DNA of 64,000 nt from UBA1952 sp965246765 (GTDB lineage: Bacteria; Bacteroidota; Bacteroidia; Chitinophagales; Chitinophagaceae): the NCBI GenBank assembly GCA_965246765.1, contig CBDFFJ010000003.1, forward strand, positions 461,841-525,840, given 5' to 3'. Below, piece after piece: positions 38,683 to 48,329 of this stretch (positions are counted from its first letter, which is position 1; each line of letters begins with the position of its first letter). The notes beneath the pieces were generated by a model. It searched no databases. It was not told where the DNA came from and saw only the letters and a program-made list of their open reading frames with translations. Both the position numbers and the translations under genes were made by a program.

Positions 38683-41600
38683 CTATCTGAGTACGCTGTA
38701 ACGTACCGAAGTGCCATCGCCCATTATACTTTTAATAGAAAGACACCCGTCCGCCGCCGCCATCCTTACCGCCATATTCTTCAGGCCGTTGCCGCTGCCA
38801 CCCTTGCTACGCTCGCCTTCGGCGAATCCGCGCCCGTTGTCGTTCACTTCAAAGAGGATTGCGTCTGCGCTCATCCGCATACGCACCACAATCTCAACTG
38901 CGTCGGAATATTTCACGGCATTGTTGACTGCCTCCTTCGTCACCAGCAGCAACGCCTGGCGCTTACTGTGACTGAGGGAAATGGCGGGAAGCTGCTCTTC
39001 AAAATCCGTTTTTACAGCCACGCCTTCCAGCGCATCATACTGCTCCTGCACCCACTCCCGTATATAAGAGGCCAGCGTATCCAGCGTGTCGTTCTGCGGG
39101 TTCAGCGTCCATACAATCTCGCCAATCTTCTGCGTCAGCTGCCGGCTTGTGCTGTTGATTTCCATAAACGATGCCGGCTGCGTACCTGCCGATTTACGCT
39201 GCGCTACCTGGGTAAGCAATGCAATCTTGGTGAGGCCAGTCCCCAGCTCGTCGTGCATGTCGCGGGAGATGCGCAGGCGCTCTTCGTTCACCGCCTGCTG
39301 CTTTTCCAGCTCGCGCAGCCGGGCTGCTACGCGACGGCGGATGTATGAGCGGATGCCCAACGCGAGCAGTGCTGCCAGCGCCAGCGCGGCAGCTATGCGG
39401 GCGGTGATGGTGCCCCACCACGGCGGATAGATAGTGATATGCAGCGCCGCGGGCTGACTGCTCCATATGCCGTCGCCATTGGCGGCCTTAGCCAGAAAAA
39501 GGTAGCGGCCAGGCGGCAGATTGGCGTAACGGGCCTCGCCGCGATTTCCGGCTGCTACCCAGTCTTTGTCAATGCCCTCCAGCTTGTAAGCATAGCGATT
39601 GGCTGCCGGATTGGTAAACTCCAACGCTGTCATTTGAAAAGCAAGCGTATTCTGGGAGTAAGGCAGGAAGATCGTTTGGAGATATGCATAGCCGGTATCG
39701 CTGCGCAAGAGCTGCTCATTCACCGAAATTTCAGTAAGCACCACCGGCGGCTGATGCGGATTGGCGCGGAGCGCTGCGGGGTAAAACCAGTTGACGCCCG
39801 CCACGCCGCCAAAGGCAACCGAGCCATCCGCCATGCGGCAAAATGCGCCGGTATTAAATTCATTGCTCTGGAGGCCGTCTTTGGTGCTGTAGCTACGGAC
39901 GTGCATGTCGCGCAGGGCGCCGCCCGCTGCATCGTGCCGGAAAGACAGGCGGTTCAGGCCCTTGTTGGTGCTTAGCCAAAGGGCGGTGTCGCCGTCGGGA
40001 ACGATGCCGTAAATATGGCTGTTGCTCAGGCCGTCCGCTTCATCCAGCAAACGCAGTTCTTTGCGCTCTGGCTGGTAGCCGGCAAGGCCGTGTTCGGTTG
40101 CCATCCATACATAGCGGCCCTCCGGGGATAGCTGAAAATCGCGGACGCCGGTGTAGTGCAGCCCTTCGTCCAGGATTTTAATCCCAGTGTCCGCAAGACG
40201 GATGCGGTAGAAGCCGTCCCGCACTTTACCAATGAAGATGCTGCCGTCGGCATAGCGCTCAAGCGCGGCGATTATGCCGCTTGTTGCCCGATGGCCGGGA
40301 GCCAGTTCCCGGATGCTGATGCGGCCATTTTTAATGAAGATGCGATGCAGGCCAAAGGTGGTACCGGCCAGATAATCGCCACTTGCAAGCTCTATCATAG
40401 AGTAAGCTGTCAGGTTATCGTTCCGGATGCCCGGGAAAATCGCCGAAATGCGAAACTGCTTCGTCAGGGTATCCACGATGCCGATGCGGCCGTCGCGATT
40501 CATCCAGATGCGCCCGTCTGAATCGCGAAAGAAAAGGCTGGTGCGGCGCAGACCTTTTCCCGGCGGGATGATGTGCTGCGCGCTGCCGTTTGCCCGATTC
40601 AGGACGTATATCCCGTCATCAAAAGTGCCGATCCATAGCTTGCCGGCAACGTCGCACAGGCTCTTTACCATGAGTTCCCGCAGCCGACCGTCGGGTGTGT
40701 GTGGCGGCCAGCCGCTGAATTTGCTTCCTTTTGTATCCAGCACATCCAGGCCGGTGCCCTCGGTGCCGATCCAGAGGTTGCCGCTGCGGTCGGGCATTAC
40801 CACATTTATGAGCACGTTGCTCAGGCTGCGTGCGGGATCGGAGCGGGTGGGGAAGGATTGCAACCCGCCTGCCCCGCAGTCGTAACGTATTAAACCGGTC
40901 GCACCTACGCCGTAGCCCGAAGCCGGGCCGGTGACATATCGCGCGGAGAACTGCGACTGCATCAGGCTTGGCAACGGGTATCGTTTTACGTTTTTCCCGT
41001 TCCAAAAGAGCAGCTCCTGCGGCGTGAGCAGCTGTATGCCGCTATCGCCTACGGGCAATATTTGCTGAATGCCATTTTGAGCCAGTACCCGCAACTGTTT
41101 CCCATCGCGCAGCGGAAATGTCGCCAGGCCGGCGCTGTCGGCTATATAAAGCCTGCCGCCGAGGATCATAGCCTGGGCAGTCTCCGGTAAGGCAATGCTG
41201 AGGCTTTCCCATGCTGTAGCTGGATGCATGCTTCGGTAGTAAATGCGCTTGCCTGCCCGCAGAAATAATCGGCCCTTGTCGGCGCCCAGTATCTGGTCCC
41301 GCTCTACGTCAAACGGTACAGGCAGGGGTAAAACCCGAAAGCGCTCGCGCCATTGGTCATAGCGGACGATGCCGAGGCTTGTAGCCATCCAAAGGCCGCC
41401 GGCGCTGTCTTCCAGCATGGTGCCGCGCACCATGCGCGCGGGCAATACCCGCCCGCTCGTATCATTATACCGGCCCCTGAAGGTCCTGAACGTACGCCCG
41501 TCCCAGCAGGCCAGCCCGTCGCCCGTGCCAATCCAGACAAAGCCCTTCTTATCCTGGTAAAGGCTATAGACCGAGCCCTGCGGCAAGCCCTCGCCCACGC

Positions 41601-41697
41601 CGAGGTGCTGCACCGCCAGGCCCGGCCCCTGTGCAGGCGCCCGACCCGGCCCCGTCAGACAGACCAGAAGCACAATCAGAAGAGGCAAGCGCTTCAC
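38683..41697 (-). CDS. Propeller-type sensor histidine kinase (HisKA_3)
   Basis: The protein has 1004 residues, starting at a GTG (MKRLPLLIVLLVCLTGPGRA signal peptide). About 25-640 contains two-component-regulator propeller repeats such as YSLYQDKKGFVWIGTGDGLA and LWIGTEGTGLDVLD, in two periplasmic propellers; a Y_Y_Y domain (about 690-755) and one membrane helix follow (about 765-790, ARIAAALALAALLALGIRSY), then a coiled coil, the HisKA_3 box ISRDMHDELGTGLTKIALLT, and a HATPase domain with NNAVKYSD, DNGRGF and GSGNGLKNMAVRM. All ATPase boxes are intact. It has no fused receiver, so it signals through the adjacent LuxR-type regulator. Such sensors often detect glycans, but the ligand is unknown. 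Confidence 0.93.
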   Translation of the reverse strand: MKRLPLLIVLLVCLTGPGRAPAQGPGLAVQHLGVGEGLPQGSVYSLYQDKKGFVWIGTGDGLACWDGRTFRTFRGRYNDTSGRVLPARMVRGTMLEDSAGGLWMATSLGIVRYDQWRERFRVLPLPVPFDVERDQILGADKGRLFLRAGKRIYYRSMHPATAWESLSIALPETAQAMILGGRLYIADSAGLATFPLRDGKQLRVLAQNGIQQILPVGDSGIQLLTPQELLFWNGKNVKRYPLPSLMQSQFSARYVTGPASGYGVGATGLIRYDCGAGGLQSFPTRSDPARSLSNVLINVVMPDRSGNLWIGTEGTGLDVLDTKGSKFSGWPPHTPDGRLRELMVKSLCDVAGKLWIGTFDDGIYVLNRANGSAQHIIPPGKGLRRTSLFFRDSDGRIWMNRDGRIGIVDTLTKQFRISAIFPGIRNDNLTAYSMIELASGDYLAGTTFGLHRIFIKNGRISIRELAPGHRATSGIIAALERYADGSIFIGKVRDGFYRIRLADTGIKILDEGLHYTGVRDFQLSPEGRYVWMATEHGLAGYQPERKELRLLDEADGLSNSHIYGIVPDGDTALWLSTNKGLNRLSFRHDAAGGALRDMHVRSYSTKDGLQSNEFNTGAFCRMADGSVAFGGVAGVNWFYPAALRANPHQPPVVLTEISVNEQLLRSDTGYAYLQTIFLPYSQNTLAFQMTALEFTNPAANRYAYKLEGIDKDWVAAGNRGEARYANLPPGRYLFLAKAANGDGIWSSQPAALHITIYPPWWGTITARIAAALALAALLALGIRSYIRRRVAARLRELEKQQAVNEERLRISRDMHDELGTGLTKIALLTQVAQRKSAGTQPASFMEINSTSRQLTQKIGEIVWTLNPQNDTLDTLASYIREWVQEQYDALEGVAVKTDFEEQLPAISLSHSKRQALLLVTKEAVNNAVKYSDAVEIVVRMRMSADAILFEVNDNGRGFAEGERSKGGSGNGLKNMAVRMAAADGCLSIKSIMGDGTSVRYSVLR

Positions 41698-41850
41698 TTT
41701 ATGAAACAGAAGGTATTGTGCGAGATAACGGCTGAAGGAAATTTGCTTTCAATGCCGGGCTCACTTGACAAGCCGTTACCAGAATTAGCCGCCAGCCATT
41801 AGCTTTGTAAGCCGCCTTTCTCAAAGCGGCCTCACATTCCTAACAAAGAC

Positions 41851-42186
41851 ATGAGCAAAACCTTACTCGCAGCAGCGCTCTTAGCAATCATCGGCCTGGG
41901 CGCCTGCAAGCCGGCCGACGAAGACGACATGGGACGCCCTACGAATTATCTGGAAAAGGGCGCCCTCCGCTTTAAGAATAGCAGCACAGACCTGTATGAC
42001 ATCTATCTGGATGATGCGCGCTATGGCAACCTGTATGGCGGCGATTCTTCCACCTATCCCAATATTACCGTCGGCACGCACCGCGTAAAGGCCATTCAGA
42101 CAGAGCATGTAATGGGCACGGCAATCCTGCGCCAGCAAATCGTGATCGTAGCCAAGGACACGGTGACCACGTTCGTTTTTCCATAG
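41851..42186 (+). CDS. Small lipoprotein of unknown function
   Basis: The 111-residue product has a lipobox (LGAC at 16-19, MSKTLLAAALLAIIGLGACK). The mature part looks like one beta-rich domain: KGALRFKNSSTDLYDIYLDD, YPNITVGTHRVKAIQTEH and VIVAKDTVTTFVFP. I do not recognise a family. A strong terminator follows, and it stands alone between oppositely oriented genes, so it is its own transcription unit. Confidence 0.75.
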   Translation: MSKTLLAAALLAIIGLGACKPADEDDMGRPTNYLEKGALRFKNSSTDLYDIYLDDARYGNLYGGDSSTYPNITVGTHRVKAIQTEHVMGTAILRQQIVIVAKDTVTTFVFP

Positions 42187-42208
42187 CCGGCCGGTTTCCG
42201 GCAGTGAG

Positions 42209-42256
42209 GGCTCCGGCCGGATGCACAATATAAAGCAGCCAGCCGGAGCCTTTTTA
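42209..42256 (+). terminator. Terminator after the small lipoprotein gene
   Basis: GGCTCCGGC and GCCGGAGCC pair (9 bp) across a 24-base loop and are followed by TTTTTAT. Confidence 0.65.
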
Positions 42257-42299
42257 TATCACGGTCAGGTAGGACGCATCATTCTTAAAAAGCCTCCTC

Positions 42300-43571
42300 A
42301 TGCCCTTCTCCCGCCGTCATTTTCTGCGCAGTGCGACGCTGCTGTCGGTAAGCTCACTGGCAGACATAGCGGCAGCCCTGCCTGTGGGCAGGGCCAACGC
42401 CGGGCCGCCGGATTCTTCCAGTGAGGCTTACTGGCAAAGCATACGGGCCTCATTTCCGCTGTCACGGGAGTGGGCTTATCTCAATAATGGCACAGTCGGC
42501 CCCTCGCCGTATCCGGTGATAGAGGCGACGCGCGCAGGCATGATGGAAACGGACCTGACCGGCAGCTACAACGGCTACGAGGCCGCTGCGGAGAAGCTCG
42601 GACATTTTCTTGGCGCTGGTGCAGAAGAGATAGCCCTCACGCACAATACGACCGAGGGCATCAACATAGCCTGCTGGGGCCTGCCGCTGCGGCGCGGCGA
42701 TGAGGTGATTATGACCACGCATGAGCACGTAGGCAATGCATTTCCCTGGCTGAACCGCCGGAAGCTGCATGGCGTTGTGCTGAAGGCATTTACCCCCGCG
42801 CCATCTGCTGATGAGACGCTGAGCCGCATCTCCGCGCTCATTACAAAGAAGACACGGGCTATAGCCGTGCCCCACATCCCCTGCACTCAGGGCCAGGTGC
42901 TTCCGGTGCGGGAAATCTGCCGGCTGGCAAGGGAAAAGGGATTGTATTCCGTTATTGATGGCGCGCATGGAGCCGGAATGATGCCGCTGAACCTGCACGA
43001 CATCGGCTGCGATACATATGCCGGCTGCTGCCACAAATGGATGCTCGGCCCTAAGGGAACCGGCTTCCTGTACGTGCGCAAGGCTTTTCAGGAAACCCTG
43101 CAACCGCTCTTCGTAGGTGGCGGCGGCGATACCGGCGTCTGGAATATGGCGGCTTCGCCGGTGAAGGGCACGGAATACGCGGCGTCCGCTCACCGCTATT
43201 ACGGCGGCACGCAGAATCTCGGCCTGGCGAAAGGCATCATTGCCGCTGTTGATTTTCTGGAAGGAATAGGCATGGAGGCAGTTGCGCGGCGCATCAACAG
43301 CCTGGGCGCTTACACCCAGGAGCGGCTTCTGGCCTTTGGCGATAAAGTGCAGCTGCTAACGCCGACTGAAGAACGGTCAAGAGCGGCTATTAACGGCTTC
43401 CGCATCAATGGCGTGAAGCATACCGGCTTTTTCAATCAGTGCATGGCGGCAAAAGTGCGCATACGCGCCGTATCAGAAAACGGGCTGGACTGCCTGCGCG
43501 TATCCACGCATATCTACAATAGCCGTGCAGACGTGGACCGGCTGATGGAGGAGATCAGGAAGGCATTATAG
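42300..43571 (+). CDS. Class V PLP-dependent aminotransferase-fold enzyme with a Tat signal
   Basis: The 423-residue enzyme starts with a Tat-type leader (MPFSRRHFLRSATLLSVSSL, twin RR) and a following AADANA-like cleavage region, so it should be exported folded with its cofactor. The fold-type-I core has VGPSPYPVIEATRAGMMETD, HNTTEGINIACWGL, ISALITKKTRAIAVPHIPCT, YSVIDGAHGAGM with the catalytic Asp, and the PLP lysine in CCHKWMLGPKGTGF. It belongs to the isopenicillin N epimerase/cysteine desulfurase-like group. Its substrate is unknown; a periplasmic role is inferred from the leader. Confidence 0.88.
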   Translation: MPFSRRHFLRSATLLSVSSLADIAAALPVGRANAGPPDSSSEAYWQSIRASFPLSREWAYLNNGTVGPSPYPVIEATRAGMMETDLTGSYNGYEAAAEKLGHFLGAGAEEIALTHNTTEGINIACWGLPLRRGDEVIMTTHEHVGNAFPWLNRRKLHGVVLKAFTPAPSADETLSRISALITKKTRAIAVPHIPCTQGQVLPVREICRLAREKGLYSVIDGAHGAGMMPLNLHDIGCDTYAGCCHKWMLGPKGTGFLYVRKAFQETLQPLFVGGGGDTGVWNMAASPVKGTEYAASAHRYYGGTQNLGLAKGIIAAVDFLEGIGMEAVARRINSLGAYTQERLLAFGDKVQLLTPTEERSRAAINGFRINGVKHTGFFNQCMAAKVRIRAVSENGLDCLRVSTHIYNSRADVDRLMEEIRKAL

Positions 43572-43600
43572 GTTGGTACGCGATTATTAAAATACCGGCA

Positions 43601-44854
43601 ATGCCAGCTACATACCTACCCGACAAAGCCGCCCAGCTACGCGCGCACAAGCGCCTTGCTACCGGCCTGTTTATCCTGATGGCCTGTATCTATGCCGGCT
43701 GTGTATGGCTGGGCCGCAGCCAGTCGCCGGCATGGCTGGGTTATGTAAAGGCATTTTCAGAAGCTGCCATGGTGGGCGCGCTGGCCGATTGGTTTGCCGT
43801 GACCGCCTTGTTTCATCACCCGCTGGGCATTCCAATTCCGCATACCAACCTTATAGAGCGGGGCAAGCAGGCCATCGGGGCCAATCTGGGCTCCTTTGTC
43901 GTATCTAACTTCCTGACGCCAGCGTCCATAAGGCCTTACATAGGCAAGCTGCAGCTTTCCGCCGTGGCGGCTGGCTGGCTCGGCGTGGAAAAGAACAAGC
44001 GCCTGCTGGTGGGCGAGGCGGGCAAGCTGCTTCAGGACATTCTGGGCAGAATGGATGATGCGACGGTAGCCAAGTTTCTGGCGCGGCGGGGCAGGGGATT
44101 GCTGGAGGAGATTAAGCTGGCCGGCCTTGCCGCCAATGCCCTGGAGTTTTTCCTGGACAAGGGCGGCCAGCAGCAGCTTATCACGATGCTGGCCAGCAAG
44201 CTGAAGGCTTATATCCGCGACAACTCCGGCATTGTAAAGGAGCGTGTGAAGAAGGAAAGCTACTTTTTCATTCCCTCCTTTGTGGACAATAAGCTGGCGG
44301 AGAAGATCACCTCCGGCTTAGGTGGCTATTTTGACGAGATAGCTTCCGACCCGGCCCACCGCCTCCGTGCGGATATTACCGCGCAGCTCTATGCATTTGC
44401 CGAAAGCCTGCGCAGCGACGAGGCCTGGGCGGAGCAGTTCCGAAACCTGAGCAGTCATCTCCTTTCACCTGAAAAGCTGGAAGAATATGCCGCCGGCGCA
44501 TGGGCATCGGTTAAGGCCACGCTTCAGCGGGAGCTGGTATCGGAACGCTCGGCATTCTCCAAATACCTGTCCCGCAACATCGGTGAGCTGGCGCAGAGCC
44601 TCCGGGATAATCCTGCCATGCAACAGAAGATTGACGGTTGGATACGCCATACGGCTTACCGCTATATCCTGCGCAATGGCGAGCAGGTTGGCGCGTTGAT
44701 TTCTAATACCGTCGGGAACTGGCAGGGGAGGGAATTGAGCCGTAAGCTGGAACTGGAAGTGGGGAAGGACCTGCAGTATATCCGGATTAACGGGACGCTG
44801 GTGGGTGGGCTGGTGGGATTGATTATATATACAGTGACCGAATTACTGGGTTGA
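43601..44854 (+). CDS. DUF445 family membrane-associated protein
   Basis: The 417-residue protein has the DUF445 signature: an N-terminal membrane helix (RLATGLFILMACIYAGCVWL), then AFSEAAMVGALADWFAVTALF followed by HPLGIPIPHTNLIERGKQAI, and a C-terminal helix (NGTLVGGLVGLIIYTVTELL) after a long helical middle. These are peripheral/inner-membrane proteins of unknown role, reported in Bacteroidota and Proteobacteria. Its 3' end overlaps the M23 peptidase gene convergently by 12 bases. Confidence 0.88.
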   Translation: MPATYLPDKAAQLRAHKRLATGLFILMACIYAGCVWLGRSQSPAWLGYVKAFSEAAMVGALADWFAVTALFHHPLGIPIPHTNLIERGKQAIGANLGSFVVSNFLTPASIRPYIGKLQLSAVAAGWLGVEKNKRLLVGEAGKLLQDILGRMDDATVAKFLARRGRGLLEEIKLAGLAANALEFFLDKGGQQQLITMLASKLKAYIRDNSGIVKERVKKESYFFIPSFVDNKLAEKITSGLGGYFDEIASDPAHRLRADITAQLYAFAESLRSDEAWAEQFRNLSSHLLSPEKLEEYAAGAWASVKATLQRELVSERSAFSKYLSRNIGELAQSLRDNPAMQQKIDGWIRHTAYRYILRNGEQVGALISNTVGNWQGRELSRKLELEVGKDLQYIRINGTLVGGLVGLIIYTVTELLG

Positions 44855-45757
44855 GCTTCCTGAGATGATTTGATCATTCAGCAGATACTCTTTCCCGTCA
44901 AAGCGCATAAAAAGCTGTGGCTGCGCATACCAGAGCCTGATGTCATTGCTTAATGCGTGCGCCTGAATATGCAAGTGCGGCTCAATGCTCATCCCGCTAT
45001 TACCCGCAAGGCCGAGCGCCTGTCCGGCTACGATGGCCTGGCCCACCCTCACAAAGACACGTCCCTGCTGCATGTGGCCAAGAAATACTGTGCACCTTTC
45101 GCCATGTATCACTACGCCGTTCAGGTTATGCGGACCGCGTCTGCGGTCCGGAGGCGTATTGTCCGGATTGTCGCTAACCGCACGTACTACTATGCCCGCA
45201 CAAGGTGCAAATACAGTGTCGCCGTAAATGAAGTAATCGTCCAAGCGTTTGGAAAATACTTTTTCGCCGCGCCGCCCCCACTTATCCAGCTTCACAATGT
45301 CCATAGCATACACAGCATGGTGATTGCTATAATGAAAAATATTTGCCGGCAGGCCTCTGCCGCCCTGCAACACTAAGTAGCGGCCGCCTTTCAGCGGAAA
45401 TTGCAGCTCTGCGTAGCCAGTATTGCCGGCTGTGCCGGTGAAGAAGAGGATGTTGAGCACTAGGAACAGAAAAGCGAGCACCAAAAATGAGACTGTCCGC
45501 CCTTGGGCCTTTGCTCCTTGCCGGCTGCGCAGCAGCGACAAGCCAGCTGCTATTATCCAGCCCAGCGCCAATACATTGCGCAGATAGATAGAGCCGAATG
45601 CCCATGCACCATACAGGTATGCAAAACATGCAAGCATAGCCCCTGCCGTGATGCGCGCCAATTGTGCCCGGACGTAATAATGCCGGGCACGCCAGGTAAG
45701 GTGCATAGCCAGCACAAACAGCATCAGACTCATACTCAGGGTGAGGAACGGGAACAT
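44843..45757 (-). CDS. Membrane-anchored M23 family (LytM) metallopeptidase
   Basis: The ATG 45755-45757 gives MFPFLTLSMSLMLFVLAMHL; an upstream TTG is rejected. The 304-residue protein has about four membrane helices in its first 125 residues and a periplasmic M23 domain: GRYLVLQGGRGLPANIFHYS, NHHAVYAMDIVKLD with zinc ligands H and D, YGDTVFAPCAGIVV, LNGVVIHGERCTVFLGHM, and HLHIQAHA (H-x-H). It probably cleaves or remodels peptidoglycan at the membrane, though some M23 family members have lost activity. All metal ligands are present here. Confidence 0.85.
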   Translation of the reverse strand: MFPFLTLSMSLMLFVLAMHLTWRARHYYVRAQLARITAGAMLACFAYLYGAWAFGSIYLRNVLALGWIIAAGLSLLRSRQGAKAQGRTVSFLVLAFLFLVLNILFFTGTAGNTGYAELQFPLKGGRYLVLQGGRGLPANIFHYSNHHAVYAMDIVKLDKWGRRGEKVFSKRLDDYFIYGDTVFAPCAGIVVRAVSDNPDNTPPDRRRGPHNLNGVVIHGERCTVFLGHMQQGRVFVRVGQAIVAGQALGLAGNSGMSIEPHLHIQAHALSNDIRLWYAQPQLFMRFDGKEYLLNDQIISGSSTQ

Positions 45758-45809
45758 AAAACCGGGCACCAATTTTTTAGTGTAAGCAAATTAACCTGCC
45801 CTCATCAGC

Positions 45810-47096
45810 ATGAAAAAAATATTACACTGCAGCCTGCTTACACTGCTCACCTCTGTTACCGCTTTTGCGCAAGGCACTAAAACCATCCCGCAGCAAAAGC
45901 AGCTTCCGCCTCCCGGCGAATCCGTCAAAAACTTCAGCAAGGTGAAAGGCTGGGCCGATGGTCAAACGCCAACCGCGCCGGCCGGCTTCACCGTATCGCT
46001 CTATGCGGATGGCTTCAATAATCCCCGCTGGCTTTACCAGCTGCCCAACGGCGACATACTCGTGGCGGAGTCAAACACGATTAAAAGTACCGTCATGCAG
46101 ATAGGCGCGGTCGTTCTTGGCGCGGGTGGCGCGGAAAACCTGAAGAAAAGCGAGAACCGCATCACCCTGCTGCGCGATGCCGACGGCGACGGCAGGCCGG
46201 AACTGCGTGAATCCCTGCTGGAAGGCCTGACTCAGCCCTTCGGCATGCTGCTGCTCAAAGACTGGCTCTATATAGGCAATACCGACGGCATCATCCGATT
46301 CCCCTACAAGACGGGCGACACGAAAATCACTGCGGCGCCACAGAAGATCGCCGACCTGCCCGCCGAAAGGCCAAACCAGCACTGGACACGCAACATCATC
46401 GCTAATGCCGACGGCTCAAAAATCTACGTAGGCGTAGGCTCTGTGGACAACATCGGCTCTAAGGGCAAATCTGTGAATCCGCGCCGCGCCTGCATCCTTG
46501 AAATGAATCCTGACGGCTCCGGCGAGCGGGTTTATGCTTACGGCCTGCGCAATCCCGTTGGTATGGCCTGGGCGCCCGGCACTAAAACGCTTTGGGCGGC
46601 GGTTAATGAGCGCGACGAGCTGGGCGATGAGCTGGTGCCTGATTATTTTACCAGTGTGAAGCCCGGCGGATTCTACGGCTGGCCCTGGTACTATTACGGC
46701 GCTCATGAAGACCCGCGCATGGAGGCAAAGCGGCCTGATCTTGCAAGCAAGGTTATTGTGCCAGACGTACAGCTCGGCGCACATACGGCATCGCTGGGAC
46801 TGGCCTTTTATACGAAGCAAGCTTTCCCTAAAAAGTACACAGGCGGCGCCTTCATCACGCAGCATGGCTCCTGGAACCGCTCAGTGCTTTCCGGTTATAA
46901 GGTGGTTTATATTCCGTTCAAAGGCGGCAAACCGTCCGGCCCGCCTGAAGATTTTCTGACCGGCTTCAAAGCCTCCGACACGGAAGAAAAGGAGGTGTAT
47001 GGCCGCCCGGTAGGTATCACCGTCTTAACGGATGGCTCCATGCTGGTAACCGACGATGTGAACGACCGCATCTGGCGGGTGGCGGCTGCTAAGTAA
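45810..47096 (+). CDS. Sorbosone dehydrogenase family PQQ-dependent sugar dehydrogenase
   Basis: The 428-residue protein starts with a signal peptide (MKKILHCSLLTLLTSVTAFA) and is periplasmic. The body matches the L-sorbosone dehydrogenase / soluble PQQ glucose dehydrogenase propeller: NPRWLYQLPNGDILVAESNT, ITLLRDADGDGRPELRESLL (Ca-binding-like DADGDGRP), ENRITLL, GLRNPVGMAWAPGTKTLWAA and VGITVLTDGSMLVTDDVNDR. It probably oxidises a sugar or aldehyde with PQQ; whether this organism makes PQQ is not shown here. It precedes rnd by 35 bases. Confidence 0.87.
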   Translation: MKKILHCSLLTLLTSVTAFAQGTKTIPQQKQLPPPGESVKNFSKVKGWADGQTPTAPAGFTVSLYADGFNNPRWLYQLPNGDILVAESNTIKSTVMQIGAVVLGAGGAENLKKSENRITLLRDADGDGRPELRESLLEGLTQPFGMLLLKDWLYIGNTDGIIRFPYKTGDTKITAAPQKIADLPAERPNQHWTRNIIANADGSKIYVGVGSVDNIGSKGKSVNPRRACILEMNPDGSGERVYAYGLRNPVGMAWAPGTKTLWAAVNERDELGDELVPDYFTSVKPGGFYGWPWYYYGAHEDPRMEAKRPDLASKVIVPDVQLGAHTASLGLAFYTKQAFPKKYTGGAFITQHGSWNRSVLSGYKVVYIPFKGGKPSGPPEDFLTGFKASDTEEKEVYGRPVGITVLTDGSMLVTDDVNDRIWRVAAAK

Positions 47097-47131
47097 GAAA
47101 CAACTTTCTTTGAGCCGAAATATCAAGCCCT

Positions 47132-48304
47132 TTGTCCGATAGCCACGACTCCCGCAGCAGCGAAAAGCCTTTACTTGTCCAGGATGAAGCCGCCCTGAGC
47201 AGTTGTCTGGACGTCTTGCGTGCCTGCGATACCCTTGCCTTTGACCTGGAGTTTGATTCCCATCGCAACGCATATGGCGTCACACTTTGCCTTATTCAGG
47301 TAGCGGCTCCCGGACACTGCTTTATCATTGACCCGCTTGCGCAGCCGGCATTGGAGGGTTTATGGGCCGTGTTTGAAGATGAGCGCATTCTGAAAATCGT
47401 GCATAGCCCCGGAGAAGACCTTAGGCTGTTGCATTCCATTGGCTGCTTCCCTAAAAATATTTTTGATACCGAAGTTGTTGCGAAGCTGCTGGATTATGAG
47501 CAGACCTCGCTTTCTGCAATGCTACAGGCAAAGCTCGGCTACAGCCTGGATAAGGGGCAGCAGCGCAGCAACTGGCTTCGCCGGCCCTTGCTGCCGGAGC
47601 AGATCATCTACGCCGCCGAAGATGTGCTCGGGCTCCATGCACTCAAAAACCTGCTGCTCACGGAAGCCGGGCCAAAGGAATTGATGCCGTTTATTCTGGA
47701 AGAGCAGGATGCGCTGACTACAACAATACACCAAACCGAGCGCAAGGATTTTTTCCTGAAAAGCGGCGATGTAGCCAACCTGAGTCCATACGATCAGCAC
47801 GTGCTCAATGCACTCTTTCTGCACCGGGACGAGCTGGCCCGCAGCCTGAACAAGCCTGCCTTTCAGGTGATGGACGAGAGCCTGGTGCGCGCGCTGGCAA
47901 AAGGCGAAATCAGCGCCGGGGATCTGCCCTACGAGCGGGGCGTATATGGCGGCTATAAGAATGACCGCTTTGCCCGGCAGCTGGCAGACCGCTTAGATCG
48001 CATTCATGCAGCGGCGGAAGAACAGGGACTTTCCCAAAAGCGTCCGCCCCGGCATGCTGCGCACGAGGGCCGTGCCGCCCGTGAGCTGATGGACGAGCAG
48101 AAGGAAGCGGTCTTTACGCCCATACAGGAGGAGCTTGTGGCACGCTATGGTGCGTTTGCAGGCCGCTTCATCCTGAGCAACGGCGCTGTAGCCGATATCC
48201 TGAAAGGCGTGACGCCGATCAGCAAGCTGAAACGGCTTTACAAGCAGCAGCTGATCCGGGAGATTGCGGAGGTGAAGGGGATAGATCTGACCCCGTTTCT
48301 TTAA
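47132..48304 (+). CDS. rnd: Ribonuclease D
   Basis: The DEDD-type 3'-5' exonuclease has 390 residues from a TTG at 47132; an upstream TTG (about 47115) is also possible and no ATG fits, so the start is uncertain. Motif 1 is TLAFDLEFDSHRN with D-x-E; motif 2 lies in HSPGEDLRLLHSIGC; motif 3 is IYAAEDVLGL. HRDC-like helical domains follow (HRDELARSLNKPAFQVMDES, then YKNDRFARQLADRLDRIH). RNase D trims tRNA 3' ends. Length and domain order are normal. Confidence 0.9.
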   Translation: MSDSHDSRSSEKPLLVQDEAALSSCLDVLRACDTLAFDLEFDSHRNAYGVTLCLIQVAAPGHCFIIDPLAQPALEGLWAVFEDERILKIVHSPGEDLRLLHSIGCFPKNIFDTEVVAKLLDYEQTSLSAMLQAKLGYSLDKGQQRSNWLRRPLLPEQIIYAAEDVLGLHALKNLLLTEAGPKELMPFILEEQDALTTTIHQTERKDFFLKSGDVANLSPYDQHVLNALFLHRDELARSLNKPAFQVMDESLVRALAKGEISAGDLPYERGVYGGYKNDRFARQLADRLDRIHAAAEEQGLSQKRPPRHAAHEGRAARELMDEQKEAVFTPIQEELVARYGAFAGRFILSNGAVADILKGVTPISKLKRLYKQQLIREIAEVKGIDLTPFL

Positions 48305-48329
48305 GGATGCCCGCTTGTTGCGAGGATGT